NCBI RefSeq assembly: GCF_004519405.1
Contig: NZ_SGWI01000001.1
Span: 744,001 to 808,000, forward strand
Reading direction: 5' to 3'
DNA length: 64,000 nt
Source of the DNA: Pseudomonas sp. BCA17
GTDB lineage: Bacteria; Pseudomonadota; Gammaproteobacteria; Pseudomonadales; Pseudomonadaceae
In this document: positions 17,412 through 25,385 of the stretch, piece after piece
How the letters are laid out: each line of letters begins with the position of its first letter
How positions within the stretch are numbered: the stretch's first letter is position 1
Notes under the pieces: generated by a model
Told to the model about the DNA's origin: nothing
Database searches by the model: none
The model's input: only the letters and a program-made list of their open reading frames with translations
Made by a program: the position numbers and the translations under genes

Positions 17412-17475
17412 TTTGTGGGGATTCCTCAGGGTCAGACCACGTTTTCGATAATGGTGGTCTGACCCTACTTCACTC
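17412..17475 (-). repeat. Right terminal inverted repeat of the IS4-family element
   Basis: This is the exact reverse complement of 16063-16126 over 64 bases, including the internal palindrome. It lies 90 bases upstream of the transposase start. Confidence 0.85.
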
Positions 17476-17490
17476 TTAGCGAGACCCACC

Positions 17491-17598
17491 GTGCTGATTA
17501 GAGACAACAAAACAGGTAAGTCTTTAAAACTTGAAGGTCCTGTCGATGATGTGATGCAGACGTCAGCTTTAGACTTGTTGATTCAGAAAAATAACTAG
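17491..17598 (+). pseudogene. Possible 3' fragment of a gene cut by the IS element
   Basis: A reading frame entering from the IS end carries GTG CTG ATT and translates as VLIRDNKTGKSLKLEGPVDD and a further 15 residues ending LLIQKNN before TAG at 17596. Base composition is lower in GC than the core genes. No binding site precedes it, so a truncated C-terminus is more likely than a whole gene. After the TAG the same frame stays open to 17700 and encodes a cysteine-containing tail (TSCQVSDKYCVCTNF). I do not recognise a family. Confidence 0.35.
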
Positions 17599-17878
17599 CT
17601 CCGCACCATATTTGCACTCCCGAGTCGCGCGGCCGACGACGGCACCTCATGTCAGGTGTCAGATAAATACTGTGTTTGTACAAATTTTGCGATGACCTGA
17701 GCGCCCAGATCGACTGAGTAGTACATCTGTACTATTGCCTAAAAATAAAAGTTCGCAGAATGTAATCCACACCTATTTCAATAGGTAAGAGTCTGCAAGT
17801 TCAACTCAAGATATATAAAATATGAAATAGAGAATCATCAATGCATTTCGGCCTAAAAAACCAAGAGGACTGAACAAG

Positions 17879-18133
17879 ATGAAAAAAATTTCCACGCTTG
17901 ACCTGTTGTTCGTTGCGATCATGGGTACTTCGCCGGCTGCTTTCGCCGCCGACCTGGTCGATGTGTCCAAACCTCCCAGCCAGGTTGCCCAAGGCGCGCC
18001 CGCGCCGGTTAGCCTGCAAGCGGAGCACGGTAGCGACTACGGTCCGCTGATCGCCTGCGGCACCGGGGGGACATCCTCGGTCCGAGGGTTGGAGGAAGTG
18101 GGGGGTAGCTGCTCAACTTCGGTCCGAGGTTGA
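17879..18133 (+). CDS. Small secreted peptide of unknown function (84 aa)
   Basis: This small protein has an apparent Sec signal: MKKISTLDLLF, a hydrophobic stretch, then TSPAAFAA with a plausible cleavage site after AFA. The mature part, about 60 residues, starts ADLVDVSKPPSQVAQ and holds two cysteines (LIACGTGG and GGSCSTS). The peptide TSVRG or SSVRG occurs twice because CTTCGGTCCGAGG-type DNA is repeated near 18075 and 18117. GAGG ten bases before the ATG supports the start. Lower GC than the core and position beside an IS element suggest acquisition. No function is assigned. Confidence 0.5.
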   Translation: MKKISTLDLLFVAIMGTSPAAFAADLVDVSKPPSQVAQGAPAPVSLQAEHGSDYGPLIACGTGGTSSVRGLEEVGGSCSTSVRG

Positions 18134-18263
18134 ACGCGGCGGGACGGCTCGACGATATGTCCCTTGGGATCGAGTGTCTGCTCTGCGAGGATCAGTTACG
18201 CGTTTGCGAATTATTGGATTACTTCTAGGATTGTTACGAGCAATTTCGCTCAGGGAGAGACTT

Positions 18264-18410
18264 ATGAAACTGCGCTATGTCTTTTTTTCCGCTTTGTTAG
18301 CTCTTGGCTTCGGCGCTAATGCATCGGCTGCCGGCAAAAATCCTTTCACTGAGCCATGTCGTGCAGATGATGGCTGTACTATTCCTTATGTTCACTGGGA
18401 AGAGGGTTAA
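18264..18410 (+). CDS. Very small secreted Cys-containing peptide (48 aa)
   Basis: The ATG at 18264 has GGGAGAG seven bases upstream. The product starts MKLRYVFFSALLALGFG with a clear signal peptide ending ANASAAG, leaving a mature peptide of about 24 residues, KNPFTEPCRADDGCTIPYV plus WEEG-type acidic tail. Two cysteines six residues apart could form a small disulfide loop. A longer frame from 18174 lacks a binding site. It follows the 84-residue secreted peptide gene by 130 bases on the same strand and faces the ValRS gene. Function unknown; a signalling or toxin-like peptide is conceivable but unproven. Confidence 0.5.
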   Translation: MKLRYVFFSALLALGFGANASAAGKNPFTEPCRADDGCTIPYVHWEEG

Positions 18411-18459
18411 TTTGCAAGTTACCTAACCCCGTGCAGAATCCTGTTTCATCCAGCTGTTT

Positions 18460-18487
18460 TTGCCTCGGCCAGCTCCGGCCGAGGCAA
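18460..18487. terminator. 11-bp palindrome after the peptide genes
   Basis: TTGCCTCGGCC at 18460-18470 pairs perfectly with GGCCGAGGCAA at 18477-18487 around a 6-base loop. It lies 50 bases after the last peptide gene, between convergent units. There is no T run on the plus strand, so termination would depend on stem strength. Confidence 0.55.
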
Positions 18488-18685
18488 CCCCTCGCAACCT
18501 ACACTCATCAGGTCGACCTCAGTTGATCGATTTGACCCCATCCCGACCGTCAAAACACCATCAATACTGGTCAACCCGCTTTTGCCCTTAATGGGAATAA
18601 ATATCGTCTATGGTCACTTATCGACAAAAACGGCCGTGATACTCGCGCCCCCCATAAGTCCTCATAAAAAAGCTTATCAAGACTT

Positions 18686-18808
18686 TTAAGCGAGAGTGGT
18701 CGTATGTCGCCTTTTGAGCCCATGCGCAATTTCTTCCATCGACGGGCAGCCAAAAATATGACCGAGCGGGCAAGGCCCAGTTTTTCCTGCCTCCAGTTTT
18801 TCCGTCAT
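18686..18808 (-). CDS. 40-residue ORF translationally coupled to the ValRS gene
   Basis: The ATG at 18808 overlaps the ValRS stop in an ATGA junction, a classic coupling arrangement. The product starts MTEKLEAGKTGPCPLGHIFG, has two cysteines eight residues apart, continues CPSMEEIAHGLKRRHTTTLA and stops at 18686. It has no signal peptide or membrane helix. The ORF is short and could be chance, but the exact overlap, the start-codon context GGCTGAAATG and non-random composition favour a real small protein. No known family. A ValRS accessory or part of a resistance/toxin cassette is speculation. Confidence 0.4.
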   Translation of the reverse strand: MTEKLEAGKTGPCPLGHIFGCPSMEEIAHGLKRRHTTTLA

Positions 18809-21353
18809 TTCAGCCATACACTGACCCGCTGCTCAGTTCCCTCTATAAACACCAAAGCCTCAATCTGACCTGCTTCGATCAAGTCTTGGCGAATGCCTTT
18901 TATCATTTCAAGCTGCGCAGCCCTGTCAACCAGTTCGACACGTGCTATCGAAGCCTTCATGGATTGGCGGGCGTCAGATTTTGCTTTGCGAATCGCAGAT
19001 AGCACGGCACTAACACTCATTAATAAGCCTTCAATAGACGCGTCAGGAGAAACATCCTCCCCTTGCGGCCAAGACGCATTGTGCACTGAACCGCACTTCC
19101 AGGTTTGCCAGACTTCCTCACACACAAATGGCAGAAATGGCGCAAGCAGTCGCTGCTGCACGCTCAGTGCATGTGCAAAAGCATTACGGGCCGAATGGCC
19201 TTCTGGTCGATAGGCGCGACGCTTGACCAATTCGACATAGTCGTCGCAAAACCACCAGAAGAACCCTTCGATACGCGACAACGCCACGCTATAGTCGTAC
19301 GCCTCCAGCGCGGAGGTGGCGCCCTGAACTACGCCGTACAAGCGTTTAAGCATGGCCTGATCCAGCGGTTGATCGATATCCCCGTTGTCGTCCTTTGCAA
19401 AGCCTTGAATCAACCTTGATAGATTGAACAACTTCACGGCCAAACGGCGACCGATCTTCATCTGCTGCTCTTCAAAGGCTGTATCGCTGCCGAGCCTCCC
19501 AGAGGCTGCCCAGTAGCGCACACCGTCACTTCCATACTGGTCGAGCAAGGCTTGAGGGGTGACCACATTACCCTTGGACTTAGACATTTTCTTACGGTCG
19601 GGATCAAGGATCCATCCAGAGAGCGCGACATGACGCCATGGCACGCAAGCGTGTTCAAAATGGCTGCGCACCAGAGTCGAGAATAGCCAGGTCCGGATTA
19701 TGTCGTGACCTTGGGGCCTGAGATCCATGGGGTATACCTTGGCGAACAACGCGTCGTCATCCCCCCAGCCTCCGGCGATCTGAGGCGTCAGGGAGCTGGT
19801 GGCCCAAGTATCCATGATGTCCTGTTCGCCAACAAAACCATTGGGCTGACCACGTTGCTCAGGTCGATACCCAGGCGGGGTGTCCAGACTTGGATCAACG
19901 GGCAGGCTGTCCTCGCAGGCAATGATCGGCGCGCTGTAGTCCGCTTCACCTTGTGCATCCAGGCTATACCAGAACGGAATCGGTACACCGAACATGCGCT
20001 GACGACTGATTAGCCAATCACCGTTCAAACCGCCTACCCAATGTTCGTAACGCCTGAGCATGTGCGGCGGATGCCAGTCCAGCGTCTGGCCAGAGGCAAG
20101 CAACAAGTCCCGCAGGCTTGCGTCGCGTCCGCCATTACGCAAGTACCATTGCCGAGTGGCGAGAATTTCCAAAGGCCGGTCGCCTTTCTCGAAAAACTTT
20201 ACCGCGTGTTGAATAGGTCGGGGTTCATCTTGCATGGCGCCGCAGTCGCGCAGCATCGACACGAGCTGTGTGCGAACCTGGGACAAATTACGACCGGCCA
20301 AGTCTGCATAGGCCTGTTGGCTGCGGGGTGTCGTCAACCAGGAGGGCATCTCAAGCAACAGGCGCCCGTCTTTTCCCAATATGGACCGCGTTGGCAACTG
20401 CAACTCCCGCCACCAAATCACATCGGTAAGATCACCAAAGGTGCAAACCATCACCACGCCGGTGCCCTTGTCAGGATCACCCAAAGGATGCGCCAGCAGC
20501 GGTACGTCCACGTCAAAAATCGGCGAGCGCACGGTTTGCCCGAACCGCGCCTGATAACGAACGTCGTCCGGGTGAGCCACCAGCGCCACGCATGCCACCA
20601 GTAGCTCGGGCCGAGTGGTAGCAACCTTCAATGCGGCGCCATCAGTCGTCTCAAAGCTCAGTTCGTGATATGCACCAGCGACCTCGCGCTCTTCAAGCTC
20701 TGCTTGAGCTACGGCGGTCTGGAACGTCACATCCCACAGGCATGGGGCTTCCTGGCTATAAAGTTCGCCACGCTGAAAGTTACGAAGCAAAGCGCGCTGA
20801 CTCGCTCGTTGGGAGCGCTCATCAATGGTGGCATATGAAAGGCTCCAATCAACGGACAAACCCAGTTGCACGAAGAGTGCACGGAATGCTTGCTCATCAA
20901 TGGCCGTCAGTTCGTGGCACAACTCGATGAAGTTGCGCCTACTTATGACAGTAAAGTCACCTCGCTTTGATGGAATGGGCTCAGGTGGCCTGAAATCAGC
21001 CTGATAAGCTGCCAGCGAGTCGCAACGTACGCCATAGAAATTCTCGACCCTGCGTTCGGTAGGCAAGCCGTTGTCGTCCCACCCCATGGGGTAGAACACA
21101 GCCTTGCCTCGCATGCGCTGGAATCGAGCGATGATATCTGTGTGGGTATAGCTGAAGACATGACCGACATGCAACGAACCCGAGGCCGTCGGTGGTGGTG
21201 TATCGATGGAGAACACAGCGTCGCGTTGGGCTGTGTGGTCAAAGGCATACGTGCCTTCGAGCTGCCAACGTTGGGACCAGCGTGTTTCAAGGTTTTCGAG
21301 CGAGGGGGTGACAGTTTGATCGTTTAGTACATCATCACGTTTAACGGTGACAT
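18805..21353 (-). CDS. valS: Valyl-tRNA synthetase, actinobacterial-like xenologue
   Basis: This is a class I aminoacyl-tRNA synthetase of about 849 residues that charges tRNA-Val. The HIGH-type motif reads GSLHVGHVFSYTHTD and the KMSKS loop KKMSKSKGNVVTP. The editing/CP1 domain is present (VATTRPELLVACVALVAHP). MGWDDNGLPTERRVENFYG and LGLSVDWSLSYATI resemble ValRS of Streptomyces and mycobacteria rather than what I know of the gammaproteobacterial housekeeping enzyme. It lies in an IS-rich region, so it is probably acquired and additional. The strong site AGGAGG precedes ATG at 21353, but that ATG is one frame off: it reads nine codons to TAA, while the ValRS frame has no ATG, GTG or TTG nearby. 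A one-base indel or -1 frameshifting at GTTAAAC is needed. Upstream starts (TTG about 21375, ATG about 21457) lack binding sites. Confidence 0.8.
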
Positions 21354-21506
21354 AGCATCCTCCTGTTAATTCCAAAGGGCACAACAGTGAGTGTGCGCCG
21401 AGGTAAAATTTATATTGAATCGCCTTTGAAAAGTAAACCCCTAATCGACATTTACCCATCGTAGCTCGATGCAACTGACGGTTCGTCCAAGAGGATGCAT
21501 CCCGAT

Positions 21507-21695
21507 TTACATTACCTGCGGGATCCATTTATGCGGCAGCAGTTCGGCAACGTAACTTGCATGCTGTGTTGGCAGTCGCGCCAGAACGTCTTTCAAGTTA
21601 GCCGATGGATCATGCCTATTCATGCAGGCTGACTGGATCAAGGTCATGATCGCAGCTACCCGCTTACCGCTGCGTAGCGACCCGCCGAACAACCA
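21507..21695 (-). pseudogene. C-terminal remnant of an IS66-family transposase (TnpC)
   Basis: The last 62 codons read WLFGGSLRSGKRVAAIMTLI, then QSACMNRHDPSANLKDVLAR and LPTQHASYVAELLPHKWIP before the stop. This is the recognisable tail of IS66 TnpC, where the family shows SLIxSAxxNGxDPxxYLKDVLxRLP. The upstream sequence is unrelated. Only the 3' end of the element survives, 150 bases upstream of the ValRS start, marking an old insertion boundary. Confidence 0.85.
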
Positions 21696-21801
21696 CGATA
21701 TCAATACCGTCGCCAATACTGCCCGAATCATGGTGCAGGATATGGCGGATGTGTTTGCGGTGATTGAGAAGCGCTGGTCTGATTCGCCTTCTGTTGCTTG
21801 A
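21688..21801 (+). pseudogene. C-terminal fragment of an unidentified gene
   Basis: A plus-strand frame reads NNHDINTVANTARIMVQDMA, then DVFAVIEKRWSDSPSVA and TGA at 21799. It is followed 20 bases later by a good terminator, so it looks like the true 3' end of a gene. Its 5' part was replaced by the IS66 remnant, whose end overlaps it by a few bases. No family recognised. Confidence 0.4.
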
Positions 21802-21820
21802 TGTGATTTAAGCTGCGAAG

Positions 21821-21842
21821 AAGCCCGCTTTGGCGGGTTTTC
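21821..21842 (+). terminator. Rho-independent terminator
   Basis: CCCGC at 21824-21828 and GCGGG at 21833-21837 form the core stem, extended by G-T and A-T pairs on both sides, with loop TTTG and tail TTTT. It closes the truncated plus-strand gene ending at 21801. Confidence 0.65.
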
Positions 21843-21940
21843 TGGTTTTTGGTAAGTGGCCCAATTGCACCTTGAGCAAACCCGGCTAGGCACGCGCGCC
21901 CTCGCTGTAGGCGACTATATCGCCGGCCGCCCCTCCAGAA

Positions 21941-22258
21941 GTGTCTTCAAGTCTCCGAAACGCCAAACCATCGCCGGAGGAATTCCGTTTTGTCATCTGT
22001 GGCGAGATTGACGAGGCTGTGGCGCCAAATGCGTTTGGCGTGCATGAACGCGTCATTCCGGGTGGGCGATGCGTGGTGGTGCGGCATGTGGGGTCGCCGG
22101 ATCATATCGGTGAAACGATCTATCCGATTTATCGCGATTGGTTGCCTGCCAGTGGCGAGGAGCTTCGCGACCATCCGCTGTTCTTCCATTACCTGAGCGT
22201 CTACCCCGCGACGCCGCAGGATCAGTGGCAGACCGATGTTTATGTTCCGCTGAAATAG
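21941..22258 (+). pseudogene. GyrI-like effector domain remnant of an AraC-family regulator
   Basis: The frame encodes PEEFRFVICGEIDEAVAPNA, VIPGGRCVVVRHVGSPDHIG, ETIYPIYRDWLPASGEELRD and DVYVPLK. This is the C-terminal effector-binding (GyrI-like) half of AraC regulators of the SbmC/GyrI class. The N-terminal DNA-binding domains are absent. The first 10-15 codons (GTG start at 21941) look out of frame with family sequence, so the gene is 5'-truncated. If translated it could still bind a ligand, but it cannot bind DNA. Confidence 0.75.
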
Positions 22259-22263
22259 TGTTT

Positions 22264-22309
22264 GAAAAGGGGACGAATCTATTTCTGAAGGATGTCCCGT
22301 CCCCTTTTC
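22264..22309. terminator. 12-bp inverted repeat after the AraC remnant
   Basis: GAAAAGGGGACG at 22264-22275 is repeated inverted as CGTCCCCTTTTC at 22298-22309. It follows the stop of the AraC remnant by five bases. It may be a terminator or the relic of a small mobile repeat. Confidence 0.5.
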
Positions 22310-22431
22310 GCTCAAGCCCTGCAAGAAGCCTCGGCGCCTTGCTCCGTTGCCTACAGTTGCGTCAGAATCCGCCGGCTTGTGCGCTTGAGTGGGCGTCTCT
22401 AAGGTGGCCCGGTCGCTGACAACTCAGTGAT

Positions 22432-22601
22432 CGGGTTTAGTAGCCCGCGTGACAACATAAAGTGCATGAGCCTCATCGATCAGATGTTCTTGTCTGTACT
22501 TGATGGTGGCTGTGCGCAGGGCGCCCTCGGGCGCGCCGGCTTTGTGTGTTTCCCCGGTCTACTAACCTGCGTACAGCCGCCACCCTCTCGTTTAGTAGCG
22601 A
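22432..22601 (+). ncRNA. Structured leader RNA upstream of the DUF6124-like gene
   Basis: A small hairpin CGGG-TTTAGTAG-CCCG (22432-22447) and a second presenting the same loop, TCG-TTTAGTAG-CGA (22588-22601), flank a long stem. GGTGGCTGTGCGCAGG (22505-22520) pairs with CCTGCGTACAGCCGCCACC (22566-22584), about 16 pairs with a 3-base bulge. Inside it is GCGCC-CTCG-GGCGC and the sequence CTACTAA (22559-22565), complementary to both TTTAGTAG loops. This looks like a regulatory leader with mutually exclusive loop contacts. I cannot match it to a named RNA family. The gene starts 34 bases later. Confidence 0.55.
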
Positions 22602-22634
22602 AAAGGTGTTGGCCCTAACACAGGTACAACACAC

Positions 22635-22973
22635 ATGTTCAAAGTCACGCCCAACCCTCCAAACGGTCCCGACCTGAAACTGAATCAGGCTGCGCACCGT
22701 GCAATTGATCACTACCTCAACGCAAGCACCGAACGGCCAGAGCCGCCTCCTCCACCTTCGAAGACGCTGTTCAGCGTCGCTGAAGATGCCAACACTGAAG
22801 TGCTGATGGCCAATAGCTACGAAACTTTTTCTTCAGTGACTGCGTTGTTGCTTGACCTGTCGGATGAACTGACGGGGAAACAGCGGGACGTGGCGTTGGC
22901 GATTCACCAACTCAGCGAGTTGGGCGTATTGCTGATGGATAAGTTGATGACGCGCGAGGCGGCCATCAGCTAG
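22635..22973 (+). CDS. DUF6124-like small protein
   Basis: This is a soluble 112-residue protein. The N-terminus MFKVTPNPPNGPDLKLNQAA, then RAIDHYL, LFSVAEDANTEVLMANSYET and the helix SDELTGKQRDVALAIHQLSE match the Pseudomonas-specific DUF6124 pattern as I remember it. There is no signal peptide or catalytic motif; a proline-rich linker (PEPPPPPS) joins two helical parts. It is preceded by a highly structured leader and no obvious binding site, so translational control is likely. Function unknown. Confidence 0.75.
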   Translation: MFKVTPNPPNGPDLKLNQAAHRAIDHYLNASTERPEPPPPPSKTLFSVAEDANTEVLMANSYETFSSVTALLLDLSDELTGKQRDVALAIHQLSELGVLLMDKLMTREAAIS

Positions 22974-23104
22974 ACGCTTCGCCCACCAAAGGTCGCCGAC
23001 CCGCCTCAGCCTATACAAAGACCCGGCGACCTCTTGCATCTATGGCCGGCGCACGATCTTCTAAAGGCTGTCCCCGTTTCGGCCTCAAGAGCATGATGTG
23101 ATCC

Positions 23105-24028
23105 ATGAGAGATACCCCCTACACACTGTTCATGCGCTTTCAGACACCCGACCCTGGCATTGCCCCACGCGAACAGGCGCCGATGCTCGCCCAGGAGCAA
23201 GCCTGGGCGCGGGAGCACGCATCCAGGCACCGCTTCAGTTGGATCGAAGTGTTAGTGCCGCCGTTGTGCGTTGGCCCGGTTCTGCCGGGTATCGCGTTTT
23301 TACTGGGCCTGTTGCTCTATCGCGCGTTATTCGCTCCCGGCCTGGATATTGACCGAATCGTCGGAGCTTCCTTTGGCTGGCTTACCCTCGCGACGCTGCT
23401 CTTCATGGCTGTATGGGGGTTACACAACTTCCTGCGCGATGCCCGCGACCCGACCAAACGCTACTGGCGATCCATGCCGGACCAAGGGTTGGCCGAGCTC
23501 GAGCACCATAGCCTGGTATCCGGCACCAGCCTGTGGTCCTCCGATTATGATCCGGACTGCAACACCCTCATGCAATGGGCAAACGGCAAGCTTGAATGCG
23601 TGCAACACAGCGGTGTGACGCAATGGGTCCTGGCCAGGACGACCGCGGGCCACTGGCTGGTGCTCAAGGAAGAATATCCGGGCAGCTTCAGCTATGGACG
23701 GGTTGGGAAAATGCCCCCGCCGGACAAGCAAATGCAGCCCTGCCAGGAACTGACGATCGCCTTTGCCCCCGGCACCAACCTCCCTCTCGGCCGGCGTTTC
23801 AGCGGCGCGCCGATGCCATTGGTCGACACGCCGTATTGGGTGTCTGCCGATGAACTCAAGCGTCTTGTCGAGGTTGCCCATCACTGGGCCTTTTCCCCCC
23901 CGGACCGTTACGCCGTGGTCAATCACCAGGATGCCGAGTGGGTGCAACGGCTGGCGGACAGGGCGCAAGCCAGCGTCGGCCCCCGGCCGGACGAGACAGC
24001 CAGCAATCGGCCAGAAACAGCCCTCTAG
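23105..24028 (+). CDS. Uncharacterised inner-membrane protein with two helices
   Basis: This 307-residue protein has a short N-terminal cytoplasmic part and two membrane helices (about residues 47-72, VLVPPLCVGPVLPGIAFLLG, and 84-107). A large soluble domain of about 190 residues follows. The soluble part contains tryptophan-rich stretches (QWANGKLECVQHSGVTQWVL) and two cysteines but no motif I recognise. The gene stands alone between the DUF6124-like gene and a hydrolase gene. The start at 23105 lacks a strong binding site; an internal ATG at 23132 is possible. Confidence 0.7.
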   Translation: MRDTPYTLFMRFQTPDPGIAPREQAPMLAQEQAWAREHASRHRFSWIEVLVPPLCVGPVLPGIAFLLGLLLYRALFAPGLDIDRIVGASFGWLTLATLLFMAVWGLHNFLRDARDPTKRYWRSMPDQGLAELEHHSLVSGTSLWSSDYDPDCNTLMQWANGKLECVQHSGVTQWVLARTTAGHWLVLKEEYPGSFSYGRVGKMPPPDKQMQPCQELTIAFAPGTNLPLGRRFSGAPMPLVDTPYWVSADELKRLVEVAHHWAFSPPDRYAVVNHQDAEWVQRLADRAQASVGPRPDETASNRPETAL

Positions 24029-24242
24029 ACCAGACAGGTCGAGTCGATTTAGAGAGCAGAGGGTGTCGAATAAACTGCCCTGAGGTTTGCAATGAAGTTA
24101 TCACTCCAGTGCAGCTTGTGGGCTCGCATTCTGTGGCTGAATCTCCACCGGAGTAACAGGTAGTTTTTTGCTCAGCCCGGGGATGTATTGCGGCCGGTTT
24201 TCAGGTCATGATGCGCCCCCCAGATCAAGGAAGATAACCCCA

Positions 24243-25283
24243 ATGAAAACCGCCCTGCGCGCCCTGTTCCTGCTGTGCCTGACCGCGCCCGCCTTCGCCG
24301 CCGAAAACCCCGTCGGTTTCAAGACCGTCACCCTGCCCGACGCACAAAACAACCGGCCACTCGAACTGGCCGTCTGGTACCCCGCCACCACCACGGCCAC
24401 CCCCACACTGATCGCCGACAACGCGGTGTTCATCGGTGCCCTCGCTGTGCCCGACGCCCCGCCGGCGGCCGGTGAGCATCCGCTGGTGGTGCTCTCCCAT
24501 GGTTATGGCGGTAACTGGGGCAAGCAGGTGTGGCTGGCCAGTGCACTGGCGCATCAAGGGTACATCGTCGCGGCGGTCAACCACCCCGGTACCACCACCA
24601 AGGATCGCAACCCGCAAACCGCTGCGCAGTTGTGGTTACGTCCGGCCGACCTGAGCCGCGTGATCGATGCGGTACTGGCTCAGCCGAAGGCATTTGGCGC
24701 GGTCACGACTGGCCAGATCGCTGCCGTGGGCCATTCCCTTGGCGGCTGGACCGTGCTGGAAATCGCCGGGGCGCGCTTCGACCCCGACCTGTTCAGCCGT
24801 GACTGCAGCGCCCACCCCAAGCTCGGCGGCTGCATCGGCTATCAGGCGATGAACCCCGCCGGTACGCCAGCCGGCAAAGCTCGATTGGCCGCTGATTTGA
24901 GCGACAAACGCGTCACCGCCATAGTGTCCTTGGACCTGGGCCTGTCACGCGGCTTCACCGACGCGAGCCTGGCGACGCTGCCGGTACCGGCGCTGGTGAT
25001 TGCGGGCGGCGTGCCTTCAGAGGATATGGACCCGCAGCTCGAATCCGCCGCCATGGTCAAGCACCTGCCTGAAGCAACCACCGATTATGTGGAGATCGCC
25101 GATGCCACTCACTTCAGTTTTATGTCGATCTGCAAGCCGGGCGGCATGGCATTGATTGAGGAGAGCTCGCCAGGCGACGGCATGATCTGCCGCGATGGTG
25201 AGGGCGCTCGGCCGAGGGCGGTGATTCAGCAACAGGTGGTGGGGCTGATCAGCGCGTTTTTACGCCAATCGTTTCGACATTGA
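24243..25283 (+). CDS. Exported alpha/beta hydrolase (dienelactone hydrolase/PAF-AH-like)
   Basis: The precursor has 346 residues with a Sec signal (MKTALRALFLLCLTAPAFAA). The mature enzyme is an alpha/beta hydrolase: LVVLSHGYGGNWGKQ forms the oxyanion region and VGHSLGGW places the nucleophile at Ser165. DATHFSFM near the C-terminus gives the probable catalytic His. It resembles COG4188 predicted dienelactone hydrolases, which act on ester or acyl substrates. AAGGA lies upstream of the ATG at 24243; the longer frame from 24168 is discounted because it would bury the signal peptide. Substrate unknown. Confidence 0.83.
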   Translation: MKTALRALFLLCLTAPAFAAENPVGFKTVTLPDAQNNRPLELAVWYPATTTATPTLIADNAVFIGALAVPDAPPAAGEHPLVVLSHGYGGNWGKQVWLASALAHQGYIVAAVNHPGTTTKDRNPQTAAQLWLRPADLSRVIDAVLAQPKAFGAVTTGQIAAVGHSLGGWTVLEIAGARFDPDLFSRDCSAHPKLGGCIGYQAMNPAGTPAGKARLAADLSDKRVTAIVSLDLGLSRGFTDASLATLPVPALVIAGGVPSEDMDPQLESAAMVKHLPEATTDYVEIADATHFSFMSICKPGGMALIEESSPGDGMICRDGEGARPRAVIQQQVVGLISAFLRQSFRH

Positions 25284-25385
25284 TTCCGGCATCGACCTTA
25301 AAGCACCTGGGGCGAGACGCATGGATAAGGTTGAACCTCTCCCACGCATAGAGGCTCAGAAACCTTACATCCTCGGGAGAACTTT

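Larger units (their letters stand above)
16063..17475. mobile_element. IS4-family insertion sequence with 64-bp perfect inverted ends
   Basis: The element is bounded by inverted repeats at 16063-16126 and 17412-17475, identical over 64 bases. It carries one transposase gene on the minus strand. Each repeat contains an internal palindrome, AGGGTCAGACCAC and GTGGTCTGACCCT separated by 13 bases, so each end can form its own hairpin. I find no direct target-site duplication in the flanks (left TTTGGCTTTG, right TTAGCGAGAC). This suggests later rearrangement or that the true ends lie slightly inside. The left flank is a gene remnant and the right flank a truncated reading frame. Confidence 0.85.

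Noticed and set aside
18571-18753. 60-codon minus-strand ORF downstream of the ValRS gene
   Set aside because: It is in a different frame from the coupled ORF at 18686-18808, has no binding site and no recognisable feature.
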